Shown here in pieces: positions 8,997 through 17,684 of a DNA stretch of 64,000 nt (its first letter is position 1; each line of letters begins with the position of its first letter). Origin of the DNA: Paraburkholderia sartisoli (lineage in GTDB: Bacteria > Pseudomonadota > Gammaproteobacteria > Burkholderiales > Burkholderiaceae); the NCBI RefSeq assembly GCF_900107685.1, contig NZ_FNRQ01000004.1, positions 248,001-312,000 on the forward strand. Reading direction: 5' to 3'. A program made the translations under genes and the position numbers. The notes below the pieces were generated by a model. It was not told where the DNA came from. It saw only the letters and a list, made by a program, of their open reading frames with translations, and made no database searches.

Positions 8997-10694
8997 CCGG
9001 ATGAGACCCAGACGGCTCGCCAGCGTCACCGCTTCGATCCGGTTCCTCACCGACAGCTTCGCGTACAGATGCTTTACGTGCGACTTCACGGTCTCGGGCG
9101 CGATGCCCAGCCGGACCGCGATCTGCTTGTTGGTCAGCCCGCCACCCATCAGCCCGATGATCGCGCGTTCACGTTCGCTGAGGCCCATGGCGGCTACGGA
9201 TCGCGCTGTGTCCCGCACCGTATCGCGCCCTGGTTGCACGTCAGCCGCGGCACGTCGGCGTCGCAATATCAATGCGCCTGCGAAGGGCAACAGTTCGCGG
9301 ACGTCGACGACGGGCACGATCGAACCCCGCACGATCCCGTCGATCAGCTTCGCAACGCGCTCGCTGCAGTCGATGAGCGTCTGATGCAGTCCCGCCGAAG
9401 CCGCCTGCTTCAGCAGCGTGACGAGCGCCTCGACCGCTTCATCGCGCAGCCCGGTGACCAGCAACGCTTCGACCAGCAACAGCGCAATCGTCACCGCGCC
9501 GTATCGATCGCGTCTCAGAACGGTATCGCAGTGGAGCTGCCGCAGCGCCGCGAGATCGACCGCGGCGGGTGCCTGCGCGGATGCTCCGGAATGCGCCTGC
9601 GCGAGCGCGAGCCGCGCCTGCGCGAGCACGCGGTAGCGCGCGATCTCGAAGCGCGCGCTGCTGCTCGCCGCGCCGCATTGCCCGTCCAGCACGGCAAGCC
9701 GTTGTGCGCAGAGCGCCGCCTGGTCGATGCGATCCGCGGCCACGTGCATCTCGACCTGCTGCGCGAGGCTGGCGGCGCGCAGCCGCGGCCAGTTGCGCTT
9801 CGTCCCGAGCACATCCGCCTCGGCCAGCAGCAAGAGCCCTTGACCCGGTTGCCGCCGGTTCGCGGCGATGCGGGCGAGCAGTCCGTAGCCGCGCAGCGCG
9901 CCTTCGATCGTGCCGCCCTGCCGGATTCCCGGCAGCCGTGCCGCGACCAGCGCCTCGCTCTCGTCGATGCTGCCCTCCTCGTACAGCACCTGCGCCATCA
10001 CGCAGGCGGGCAGCGCGTCGATCGCCGCCGGGCCGGCGCCGCAGCGGCGCGCGATGTCGAGGGCGTCGTCGGCCAGCAAACGCGCAGCGTTGAAATGCAT
10101 CTGACCGAACTCGATCGCGGCGTCGAACGCAAGGTCGAACATCGTGGTGACCGCGTGCAGCCGGCCCCGCTGCCCGCCAGGCTCGCGGCGTTCCACCGCG
10201 TAGAAACTATCGGGATCGCCGAGGCGCCAGTACACGCAGCGACACACCGTCAGCGCGACATGCGCGGTGGGCGTTGCGGCGTCGAGCCGCAGTGCGCAAA
10301 GCGCAGCGGCCAATGCCGCCCCCGCGTCGTCCTGCAGCACGAGCGCCGCAGCCCGCACGGCCGCGATCTCACAGCGCACCGCGAGCGCGACCGGCCCCGG
10401 CAACGGGCCGATCTGCCGTTCAATCCGCTGCGCGATCAGTAGCGCTTCGGCGCCCCGGAGCCGGATCAGCATCTGCCACGCGCGCGCCAGGTGCAGGTGG
10501 ATGCGCGCCACGCTCGCCGCCGGCCGTTCCCGGCCGGCGCGCCCCGACGACAGAACCTCGTGAACGTACACCGGCGCGGGCGGCGTGACGTGAAGCCCCC
10601 GCATCGCGAGAACTTCATGCGTCGTCGGCGGCGCCGCGCAGGGAAGACGATGCCCCGCGTCCTGATCAATTTCGTAGACAAACGCCTCGTTCAT
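8967..10694 (-). CDS. LuxR-family regulator with MalT-like helical region, no ATPase domain
   Basis: A 575-residue protein with a C-terminal LuxR helix-turn-helix (about 505-565: LSERERAIIGLMGGG, TNKQIAVRLGIAPETVKSHV), the signature of GerE/MalT-type DNA binding. The rest is Ala- and Leu-rich helical sequence resembling the TPR part of MalT/LAL regulators. The N-terminal nucleotide-binding domain of that class is absent: no Walker A is seen. Its 3' end overlaps the forward ATPase fragment by 30 bases. The two may be halves of one ancestral MalT-like gene split by inversion, or this may be one of the shorter LuxR proteins that never had the ATPase. Targets are unknown. Confidence 0.82.
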   Translation of the reverse strand: MNEAFVYEIDQDAGHRLPCAAPPTTHEVLAMRGLHVTPPAPVYVHEVLSSGRAGRERPAASVARIHLHLARAWQMLIRLRGAEALLIAQRIERQIGPLPGPVALAVRCEIAAVRAAALVLQDDAGAALAAALCALRLDAATPTAHVALTVCRCVYWRLGDPDSFYAVERREPGGQRGRLHAVTTMFDLAFDAAIEFGQMHFNAARLLADDALDIARRCGAGPAAIDALPACVMAQVLYEEGSIDESEALVAARLPGIRQGGTIEGALRGYGLLARIAANRRQPGQGLLLLAEADVLGTKRNWPRLRAASLAQQVEMHVAADRIDQAALCAQRLAVLDGQCGAASSSARFEIARYRVLAQARLALAQAHSGASAQAPAAVDLAALRQLHCDTVLRRDRYGAVTIALLLVEALLVTGLRDEAVEALVTLLKQAASAGLHQTLIDCSERVAKLIDGIVRGSIVPVVDVRELLPFAGALILRRRRAAADVQPGRDTVRDTARSVAAMGLSERERAIIGLMGGGLTNKQIAVRLGIAPETVKSHVKHLYAKLSVRNRIEAVTLASRLGLIRLSGCVHAGD

Positions 10695-10820
10695 TCCACG
10701 CTCCGTCAGACACCCGATCGTCGCAATCGCTTGACGAACACAGTGTCATCCAGACTAGACATGACCGTCCGGAAAAGCGTGATGATTCGGTTCTTTTTTG
10801 GTAAAGGATGCGTTGTCACC

Positions 10821-10860
10821 CGGTCTTGCGCGGTCTTGCGCGGTCTAGCGCGGTCTTGCC
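10821..10860. repeat. Four tandem copies of a 10-bp unit
   Basis: The unit CGGTCTTGCG occurs at 10821-10830 and 10831-10840, with one-base variants at 10841-10850 (CGGTCTAGCG) and 10851-10860 (CGGTCTTGCC). The period of 10 keeps the copies on one face of the helix. It lies between the LuxR start and the DUF3331 stop. It may be slippage-prone DNA or a row of protein sites. Confidence 0.75.
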
Positions 10861-10928
10861 CCCGGTGTTGCCGGCGTCGCAACCGAAACGAAAGCGATCG
10901 ATACCGGGATTTGTAATGCAGCCAGTCA

Positions 10929-11327
10929 TCAGCCGGGCGACACGCGCTCGACCTCGGACGCCAGCATCATCGCGGCCGCGTTGACGGGACGCGGCCGCCC
11001 CGGGCGCGGACGATAGATCGCGTCGCCGGCGCTGATCGGCGCATCCGACAGCGCACACCGACCACGCCGCTTCGCGATACCCACCTTCCACACCTGATCG
11101 CCGTAACGGCAGGACGTAGCGTCGCACCAGCACACGACCACGCTCCCCGCCGACACGCGCTCGACCACATGCACCACGTGTTCGTGGCGCGCGCTGGCTT
11201 GTGCGACAGGTACCGCTGCTGCTTCGCGGCGCGGCGCCGGGCGGCTCGTGGCGCACTCGCACGAGCCGCCGTCGAGCAGGCGCAGCGCGGCGCGCCAGCA
11301 TTCGTCATCCGCCAGTTTGGCCCGCAT
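10929..11327 (-). CDS. DUF3331 domain protein
   Basis: A 132-residue protein of unknown function, of a family known mainly from Burkholderia and relatives. The recognisable core is about 75-125: VSAGSVVVCWCDATSCRYGD followed by QVWKVGIAKRRGRCALSD and a YRPRPGRPRPVNAAAMML tail. Several Cys residues (about 64-94) could bind metal, but none is proven. The start at MRAKLADDE lies 2 bases after the stop of the upstream AraC gene (11330), so the two are very probably co-transcribed and translationally coupled. A longer frame read upstream in the same register only overlaps araC out of frame. The pairing hints that DUF3331 works with that regulator. Confidence 0.75.
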   Translation of the reverse strand: MRAKLADDECWRAALRLLDGGSCECATSRPAPRREAAAVPVAQASARHEHVVHVVERVSAGSVVVCWCDATSCRYGDQVWKVGIAKRRGRCALSDAPISAGDAIYRPRPGRPRPVNAAAMMLASEVERVSPG

Positions 11328-11329
11328 GA

Positions 11330-11926
11330 TCACGCTCCGGCGTCGCCGCGATGCGCGGTAGCAGGCACGGCCGGCTCCACGATCGCCCCCTCGCCGCGCA
11401 CGCGGGTCCGCCAGCGGATGGGCGGCTCGCCGACCATCCGCCCGAAGACGGTCGTGAAGTGCGCATGCGACCCGAAGCCACAACTGAGCGCGACGTCGAG
11501 CACGCTGAGTGCCGACGAGCGCAGCAGCATCTGGGCATGCCCGATCCTGCGCCGCAGCAGATACGCGTGCGGCGAATAGCCGGTCGTCGAGCGGAACTGC
11601 GCGGCGAAATGCATGCGGGTGAGACCAGCGCTTGCTGCGACGTCGGCAAGCCCGATCGGCTGCGCGAGATTCGCTTCGATGAAGTCGAGCGCGCGCTGCA
11701 GACGCCATTTCGGCAGCGACGCCGCGCGCTGCGCGGTCGGCGGCATGCGTTCGGCGGCGCGGGCGAGCAGGCGCGCGGCCATCGCGTCGCAGAGGCTGTC
11801 CGCGTACAACTGGCCGAAAGCGTCTTTCTCGACCGGCACGTCCGGATCGTCGACCGCCATCCCATTGTCGGCGGCGAAGCCTGCCGCCTCGTTGCCGCGC
11901 GCTGTATTCGATGTCTGCGTGATCAT
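11330..11926 (-). CDS. AraC-family transcriptional regulator, short form
   Basis: A 198-residue regulator with the paired helix-turn-helix domain of AraC/XylS at about 75-175: IEANLAQPIGLADVAASAGL and the second motif SVLDVALSCGFGSHAHFTTVF. The N-terminal 70 residues are too short for a cupin sensor domain, so ligand sensing is not evident. The start MITQTSN is chosen because AAGG lies upstream and because the longer upstream reading is Arg-rich nonsense. It is followed after 2 bases by the DUF3331 gene. Direct repeats in the 294-base leader (see 11947-12065) may be its own binding sites. Confidence 0.82.
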   Translation of the reverse strand: MITQTSNTARGNEAAGFAADNGMAVDDPDVPVEKDAFGQLYADSLCDAMAARLLARAAERMPPTAQRAASLPKWRLQRALDFIEANLAQPIGLADVAASAGLTRMHFAAQFRSTTGYSPHAYLLRRRIGHAQMLLRSSALSVLDVALSCGFGSHAHFTTVFGRMVGEPPIRWRTRVRGEGAIVEPAVPATAHRGDAGA

Positions 11927-11946
11927 GTGCGCCTTCGCTGTCGGCC

Positions 11947-12065
11947 GGAGTGAGCGCTTCAGTTGCCGACCAGCGTTCGCGTGCCGGCTGGAGTGAGCGC
12001 CTTGGCGCTTGCTCCATGGCGCGCTACCAGGGCCCATGCAGAGCACTTGCTCCGATCCCATGCAG
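11947..12065. repeat. Direct repeats in the leader of the AraC gene
   Basis: On the + strand GGAGTGAGCGC occurs at 11947-11957 and 11990-12000, 43 bases apart, about four helical turns. CTTGCTCC occurs at 12008-12015 and 12046-12053, and CCCATGCAG at 12033-12041 and 12057-12065. AraC-family proteins bind direct repeats, so the first pair is an attractive autoregulatory site, but this is unproven. Confidence 0.5.
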
Positions 12066-12220
12066 GATGGTTGCTGTCGATGCCGGCGACGTGCCCGTGC
12101 CGAAAGCCGGACGGCTTCGTGGGGCAGATCTCGACGGCCCCCATCTTGCGCAGTCTGGCGGCGGCGCGACATCCCCTCGTCGGGTGAGCGTGCCGGGCGC
12201 GGTGTCCCTCGTTCGTGCGC

Positions 12221-12721
12221 TCAGCCCGGGTTGCCGCGACGCGGCTTGATGGCGCCCGCGGGATGGCGCTTCGCGATCGACGAGCGCAGCGCGGAATAGG
12301 CCGGCGCGACCATCGGGTAGTCAGCGGGCAGACCCCACTTCGCGCGGTATTCGTCGGGGGTCATCGCGAAGTGGCGCTGCAGGTAGCGCTTGAGCGACTT
12401 CAGCTTGCGTCCGTCTTCGAGACAGACGAGATAGTCATCGTGCAACGATTCCTCGATCGGCACCGCGGCCCGCTGCTGCGTAGCCGGTGCCGACGCCGTG
12501 CGCAATGCGGCCAGCGCGGCGTAGGTGCTCGAGATGAACGCCGGCAGATCGGCCACCGGCAACGAATTACACGACACGAAGCTCGCCACGATTGCGGCGG
12601 TGAGCCCGATCAGATCGATGTCCTCCGTCACGCCCCGCGTCGACGACCCGACCGTTCCGTGGGGGAACAGCAACGTCGCACGACGGGGCGTGCGAACGCC
12701 CGAAGCATCATGATTCTTCAT
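12221..12721 (-). CDS. MucR/Ros-family transcriptional regulator with degenerate zinc finger
   Basis: A 166-residue protein; the C-terminal region (about 95-155) matches the Ros/MucR DNA-binding domain: VCLEDGRKLKSLKRYL, then MTPDEYRAKWGLPADYPMV. These regulators control exopolysaccharide, motility and symbiosis genes in alphaproteobacteria; relatives occur in Burkholderia. The zinc-binding Cys-x2-Cys is CLED here and the first His position is Tyr (LKRYL), so the classical finger is incomplete, as in some known zinc-less members. The start is put at MKNHDAS, 9 codons inside the longest frame. A typical AAIVASFVSCN segment lies in the N-terminal half. It is separated from the efflux operon upstream by 131 bases and from araC by 294. 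Confidence 0.82.
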   Translation of the reverse strand: MKNHDASGVRTPRRATLLFPHGTVGSSTRGVTEDIDLIGLTAAIVASFVSCNSLPVADLPAFISSTYAALAALRTASAPATQQRAAVPIEESLHDDYLVCLEDGRKLKSLKRYLQRHFAMTPDEYRAKWGLPADYPMVAPAYSALRSSIAKRHPAGAIKPRRGNPG

Positions 12722-12852
12722 GACTCGGCTCCCTGGCAGGCGGCGCATTGGTCACGTCAGGGTCGGCAGACAGGGCGATCAATCCCCCGAACGGGGGGCG
12801 TCACGCTCGCACGGACCACCGGCAGCAGCAACGGACCCGGCGCGCTCGCCGT

Positions 12853-14394
12853 TTAGCGCACCTTCGTGCCTGCCGGGTCCCCCGGCAGGTCGTCGCTGCG
12901 ATAGCCGCCACCGAGCGCCCTGGTCAGCACGATGCCCGCCTCGATCTCGTCGCCGGTAAGCTGCACGAGCCCGAGGTGCCCTTCGATGACCGGCGCCTTC
13001 GCCTGCATCGCGCTCATCCTGTCGCCGAGGCCGGTCTGGTAGCTCGCCTCGGCACTGTCGCTCGCGAAGCGCAACGCGTCGATCCGGTCGCGCTGCAGAT
13101 GCACGCGATGGTCGAGGTCGTCGATCTCGCTGCCGCTCTGCGCGACGTCGCGCACCGCATCGAGCACCGCCTGGTCGTACTGCTCGATCAGCGTGTTGCT
13201 GGCCGTGCGCGCGCCGTGCAGGTTCGCGTTCAGGCGGCCGCCGTCGAAGATCGGCAGCGAGAGGCCAGGAATGAGGTTGATCTGCTGGCTCGAATGCAAG
13301 AACAGGTCGCGCATTCGCAGCGCGTTGAAACCGAAGAACGCGGTGATATCGAAACTCGGATAGAACGCCGCTTTCGCAGCATCGATCCTGTCGAACGACG
13401 CCTGTACCAGCCAGCGCATCGCCTGCAGATCCGGGCGCCGCGCGAGCAGCTCGTACGACAGCGTCGAGGGCAGCGAAGCCGCTGGCGCCGGCAGCGGCAC
13501 CGGCGCGATCGCCGGCAGGTCGCCGGGACCGACGCCCGCCAGCGCGCGCAGTGCCTCGCGCGCGTGGACGACCTGCTCTTCGGTCGACGCGATCTGCTGG
13601 TCGACCGCGAGCAACTGCGCGCGCGCGCCAGCGGTCTGGGTCAGCGCTTCGAGGCCACGTTCGTGCCGTGCCGAGCGCGTGTCGAGCTCGAACGCGCGCA
13701 CTTCGCGAAGCTGCCGCAACAGATCGAGGCTCGCGTAGGTGATCTGGATGCTGTAGTAGAGCTGCGCGACGCCGGCCGACAACTCGAGCTCGGCCTGCGC
13801 CGCCTCCGCGCGCCGCGCGTTCTGCTCGCCGAGCGCCGCGCGCACGAGGTCACGCTGCTTGCCCCAGATGTCGATGTCGTAGTGAGCGCCGACGCCCACC
13901 AGCGCGGTCCAGTACCAGGGCCCATCCGCGCCGATCGCCGGATCGTGCGACGCATACGCGCTGAGGAAACCGTGACCCGAGACCCGCTCGCGATCGGCAT
14001 CGGCCAGCGCGGACATCTGCAGACCGGACCCCGCGCGAATCAGTTCGACCTGCGCGTGGGCCTGCGAGACGTGCTCGCGCGCAATGGCGAGCGTCGGCGC
14101 ATGGGCGAGCGCCAGGTCGACGAGCGTATCGAGCTGCGGATCGCGATACTGCTCCCACCAGCGCGCCGACGGCCAGCCTTCGTTCGCGAGATGGATGTCG
14201 TCGGCGAGGCGGATCTGCTGTGGCGCGATCAGCGCGGCGGGCGGACTGTCGTGGTGAATGAGCGCGCACGAGGCAAGCAACGGCAGCACGAGAGACGCGA
14301 GCCAGTACACGGCCAGTCGTGCAGCCGGTCGTGTGGCCGGTCGTGTGACCAGTAAGCGCGGCAAGCGGCGCAGGATGCAGGCGAAGCGCGTCAT
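12853..14394 (-). CDS. Outer-membrane efflux lipoprotein, NodT/MdtP type
   Basis: A 513-residue outer-membrane factor of a tripartite efflux pump. After a basic N-terminus and hydrophobic stretch comes the lipobox LLASC, so the protein is lipid-anchored (Cys about 43). It then shows the TolC-like double repeat: WWEQYRDPQLDTLVDLAL near 80-95 and the second-repeat RRPDLQAMRWLVQASFDRIDAAKAAF, typical of the NodT family. It is the last gene of the operon, starting 6 bases after the FUSC gene. The operon order (small lipoprotein, membrane fusion protein, FUSC transporter, outer-membrane factor) is that of E. coli ytcA-mdtN-mdtO-mdtP, where this is mdtP. Confidence 0.9.
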   Translation of the reverse strand: MTRFACILRRLPRLLVTRPATRPAARLAVYWLASLVLPLLASCALIHHDSPPAALIAPQQIRLADDIHLANEGWPSARWWEQYRDPQLDTLVDLALAHAPTLAIAREHVSQAHAQVELIRAGSGLQMSALADADRERVSGHGFLSAYASHDPAIGADGPWYWTALVGVGAHYDIDIWGKQRDLVRAALGEQNARRAEAAQAELELSAGVAQLYYSIQITYASLDLLRQLREVRAFELDTRSARHERGLEALTQTAGARAQLLAVDQQIASTEEQVVHAREALRALAGVGPGDLPAIAPVPLPAPAASLPSTLSYELLARRPDLQAMRWLVQASFDRIDAAKAAFYPSFDITAFFGFNALRMRDLFLHSSQQINLIPGLSLPIFDGGRLNANLHGARTASNTLIEQYDQAVLDAVRDVAQSGSEIDDLDHRVHLQRDRIDALRFASDSAEASYQTGLGDRMSAMQAKAPVIEGHLGLVQLTGDEIEAGIVLTRALGGGYRSDDLPGDPAGTKVR

Positions 14395-14400
14395 CGCAGA

Positions 14401-16575
14401 TCACCCCGCACTCGCGAATTCGCCGGATCCATGCTCGCCGGCCAGCCAGCGCGGCAACCCGGCGAGCGCCGCATCGATCCGTTGCGCGTGCCGTTCAAGC
14501 GCTTCCTCGAATGCCGTGCCCGCTGCCCCTGCCGGCGCGGCGCGCAGTCCACCCAGGTCGAGCCGCGCCGGAGTCGTCGCGGCCGGTGGCTCGGTAGCGA
14601 GCTGTGACGCGTATCGCTCCAGCGCATCCGCGACATCCGACTGGAACTTCCCTGCGCGCTCCATTGACGCGCCCGCTGACGCCCCGGTCATCGCCGCGTG
14701 GTGAAACGCTTCGATCGCGATGAGCGCCGCACGGCTCTGCGCGAGCACCGTCTGCGACAGCAGCGTAATCCGCGCGGTCTCGCCCTCGCGCCAGTCGGGT
14801 TCGAGCGAGACGCGCGCCAGCATCGTCTCGCAGTCCGCGAGCATGGCCCACGTTGCGACCACCGCCGGCGAATCCGCCGCGCGCAGGCCGGTGAGCACCG
14901 CCCTTGCCTCGAGGCGCGCCAGCGCCGCGATCTCGCGCAGCACCGAGGCCAGTTGCGCGCGCAGCGCATCGGCTTCGCCTTCTGGCCACATCGACATCTG
15001 GATGAAGGTTGCCACGCCGACGCCGAGCAGGATGCCGACGATCCGGTCGCGGATTTCGGTGAGACCGGAAGGCGGCGAGAACGATTCGAGCAACGCCAGC
15101 GCAAACGTAAACATGATCTGGATCCCGGCATAGCTGATCCGCTCTGAACCCGCCGACACCCAGGCACCGAGCGCGATCACGGGCAGGCTCATCAGCAGCA
15201 GCCCCGCCACGCTCTCCAGTTGCGGAATCACGAACGCGACCATGAACAGCGCCAGCGCGCTGCCAACCAGTGCGCCGCCGATCCGCAGCACGCCATGGCG
15301 GTTCGACGCACCAAGGCTCGGCAGCGCGACCACGAGACATGTCAGCATGATCGTGTGGATGCCCGGCCAGTTCACCGCGTTGTAGAACACGTAGCGGATC
15401 AGTACCGACAGCAGCGTACGCAGCGAAAAGCGTGCGTAGCGCGGATTCGCGAAGACGTCCGGTTCGAGCAGCGCAGAGCGCGCCGCCGCTTTCGCCGCTT
15501 TCTCCGATCCCGCCGCTGCGCCGCCGGCGACCACATCGTCCGGCGGCGTCGGCGCGGGGCTCCGCGTCGCATCGGCGAGCGCGTTGAGCGCGCGCTGGAT
15601 CGCGTCGAGGGCCGGTATCGACGTCGATACCGGCGCCTGGCGCGATGCGCTCCAGTGCAGCCATTGCGCGTCGTCGCCAAGCGCGTGGCCGAGCGACCCG
15701 AGTTCGTCCCGCACTGCGCGGATGGCATCGATCTGCCCGGCGCCGTGCGCGACGGCATCGCCCGGCAGCACCGCCGCAGCCTCGAAGATGCGCGATACCG
15801 CGGTCACGCAGGCCAGCATCGCCGACTCGTCCTCCTTGCTGTAGCGGTGACGCATTGTCGAGAAGCGCAACAGCTTCTGCAACGACAGCGCGCCCCGCTC
15901 GAGATCGAGCGAGCCGATCTGCACGGCCGGCGCATGCGCGTCGATCACGGCGGCGAGCCGCGCATGCACCGTCGCGACTTGCCGTTGCATCGCGGCACGC
16001 AGCTGCCGCTCCGGAACGGCCGGCAGAAACAGCGTGTTGATGACCAGCGACAACGCAACGGCGTAGTTGACCGCCGACCACACCCACAGACAGTTTCGCA
16101 CCAGTGCTTCTGCGTTGTCGGTCAGGTCGCCAAAGCTCTGCGCGTAAATCACGATCAGCGAGACGAGAAAGAAAACGAGCCCGAACTTCGTCACGGCCCG
16201 CATCAGATAGGTGCTGCAAAAAAAGATGGCACTCGCGACGATGATGCGCAACAGCGGATAGTCGAACGTCAGTGCGTAGAGACCGATCGTGCAGGCGATC
16301 GCGCACGTCGTGCCGATCACGAGATTCAATGCGACCACGCGGGTCAGCACGATGTTCGACTGCGTGACGAAGAACACCACCATCAACGACAACGCCAGCT
16401 CGGGTACCTGCAAGGTCATCGACACGACGATCACGATCGCGCTGCCGAGCACGCAGCGCATCGTCACGTTGCCGCGCCCCGGAAACGCGGCGAGCTCGTC
16501 GCGCAGGAAGGCTGCGAGCTCCGCAAGCGGCCGCGGCCATGCGAGACGGCGCCCGACGCCGTCGAGCCCGCTCAT
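14401..16575 (-). CDS. FUSC-family inner-membrane efflux protein, MdtO/AaeB-like
   Basis: A 724-residue membrane protein of the aromatic acid exporter/fusaric acid resistance family. A first group of hydrophobic helices lies at about 40-185 (for example ALSLMVVFFVTQSNIVLTRV), then a soluble stretch of about 200 residues, then a second membrane group at about 400-535, then a cytoplasmic tail: the two-half FUSC plan. The ATG overlaps the stop of the membrane fusion gene by 4 bases (16572-16575), so translation is coupled. It should export toxic organic acids or drugs together with its neighbours; the substrate cannot be read from sequence. MdtO of E. coli has the same position and a similar length. 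Confidence 0.88.
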   Translation of the reverse strand: MSGLDGVGRRLAWPRPLAELAAFLRDELAAFPGRGNVTMRCVLGSAIVIVVSMTLQVPELALSLMVVFFVTQSNIVLTRVVALNLVIGTTCAIACTIGLYALTFDYPLLRIIVASAIFFCSTYLMRAVTKFGLVFFLVSLIVIYAQSFGDLTDNAEALVRNCLWVWSAVNYAVALSLVINTLFLPAVPERQLRAAMQRQVATVHARLAAVIDAHAPAVQIGSLDLERGALSLQKLLRFSTMRHRYSKEDESAMLACVTAVSRIFEAAAVLPGDAVAHGAGQIDAIRAVRDELGSLGHALGDDAQWLHWSASRQAPVSTSIPALDAIQRALNALADATRSPAPTPPDDVVAGGAAAGSEKAAKAAARSALLEPDVFANPRYARFSLRTLLSVLIRYVFYNAVNWPGIHTIMLTCLVVALPSLGASNRHGVLRIGGALVGSALALFMVAFVIPQLESVAGLLLMSLPVIALGAWVSAGSERISYAGIQIMFTFALALLESFSPPSGLTEIRDRIVGILLGVGVATFIQMSMWPEGEADALRAQLASVLREIAALARLEARAVLTGLRAADSPAVVATWAMLADCETMLARVSLEPDWREGETARITLLSQTVLAQSRAALIAIEAFHHAAMTGASAGASMERAGKFQSDVADALERYASQLATEPPAATTPARLDLGGLRAAPAGAAGTAFEEALERHAQRIDAALAGLPRWLAGEHGSGEFASAG

Positions 16576-17654
16576 GACGGCGCTCCATTGGGCGTCGCGC
16601 GGTTGTCGCGACGTTCGGGCCGCAGCACGGCGACGGCGGACGTACCGATCCGGAACAGTTGCGGATCAGGATGATCGACCTGGATCTTCACCGGAAAGCG
16701 CTGCGCGACGTGTACCCAGTTGATGCTGCGCTGGATGTTCGGCAGACCGTTCGCGGTGCCTCCGCCGTCCTGCGGATCGACACCGAAGCCGATCGAGTCG
16801 ACCGAGCCGCTGAAACGGATATGGGTGTTGCTCATCAGGTATACGGTCGCGCGGGTGCCGGGCCGGATGTTGCCGAGCTCGTTCTCGCGGAAATTGGCGA
16901 TCACGTACCAGTGCCGCGTGTCGATCAGCGTGAAGACGGGTTTTTGCGCGGACACGAATTGCCCGACGGACGTGCGCAGCTCGACGACGCGGCCGTCGAA
17001 CGGTGCGCGCACGGTCGCATATTCGAGGTTGAGTTGCGCCGTCGCGATTTCGGCGAGCAGCACCGCGCGCTGCGCGACGAGCGCGGCGACGCTGCTGACC
17101 GCCGCCTGCGCCTCGCGGGCACGCGATTGCACGGCCGCGAGCTCGGCCAGCGCGGCGCGTTCCGCGGTGCGCGCGCGGTCCAGGTCTTCGGCGGAGATGT
17201 AGCCCTTCGCGACCAGCGGCTCCGTTCTCGCGAGCGTGTCCTGCGCCTGCTTCGCTGCGGCCTGCGCGCGCACGACCGCCGACTTTGCCGCGTCGGCGCT
17301 GAATCCCTGCGCATTGACGGTGCGCTGGGTCAGCGGAATCTGCGCATCGAGTTGCGCGAGCGCCGCCTCTGCACGCTGCAACGCAAACTGATATGGCCGC
17401 GGGTCGATCTCGAACAGCAGATCGCCCTGCTTCACCGCCTGGTTGTTGCGCACCGCCAGCGTCACGATCTTGCCACTGACTTCAGGCGAGACGCCGATCG
17501 TGTCGGCGTACGCATAGGCGTCGTCGGTGCGCGGTGCTGTATCCACGCGCCAGACCACGGCAATGATCGCGATCACGGCCAGCACGATCAGCAGCAAGGC
17601 GGGCCAGGTTCGCGGGCGCTGCTTTCCTGCGTCCGTGCTGTGGGCAGCGGTCAT
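16572..17654 (-). CDS. Membrane fusion protein, HlyD/EmrA type (MdtN-like)
   Basis: A 360-residue periplasmic adaptor with one N-terminal membrane anchor (about 18-38: LLLIVLAVIAIIAVVW). The first lipoyl half-motif is TDDAYAYADTIGVSPEVSGK; a long Ala-rich coiled-coil hairpin lies at about 80-190 and the second barrel half contains APFDGRVVELRTSVGQFV. It links the FUSC protein to the outer-membrane lipoprotein. The start is ambiguous: an ATG at 17654 and a GTG at 17660, neither with a clear ribosome binding site; the ATG is used here. It lies 30 bases after the small lipoprotein gene. Confidence 0.9.
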   Translation of the reverse strand: MTAAHSTDAGKQRPRTWPALLLIVLAVIAIIAVVWRVDTAPRTDDAYAYADTIGVSPEVSGKIVTLAVRNNQAVKQGDLLFEIDPRPYQFALQRAEAALAQLDAQIPLTQRTVNAQGFSADAAKSAVVRAQAAAKQAQDTLARTEPLVAKGYISAEDLDRARTAERAALAELAAVQSRAREAQAAVSSVAALVAQRAVLLAEIATAQLNLEYATVRAPFDGRVVELRTSVGQFVSAQKPVFTLIDTRHWYVIANFRENELGNIRPGTRATVYLMSNTHIRFSGSVDSIGFGVDPQDGGGTANGLPNIQRSINWVHVAQRFPVKIQVDHPDPQLFRIGTSAVAVLRPERRDNRATPNGAPS

Positions 17655-17684
17655 GGTCACACGGTCGGTTGAAGGTTAAAGGGG

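Noticed and set aside
9069..10442. Forward 457-codon frame opposite the LuxR gene
   Set aside because: Shadow frame rich in Arg; the reverse strand has the LuxR helix-turn-helix in the right place.
12748..14355. Forward 535-codon frame opposite the outer-membrane efflux gene
   Set aside because: Extremely Arg-rich antisense frame without any domain; the opposite strand encodes a normal NodT-type lipoprotein.
15220..16674. Forward 484-codon frame opposite the FUSC gene
   Set aside because: Arg/His/Gln-rich shadow of a membrane protein gene; no ribosome binding site or family.
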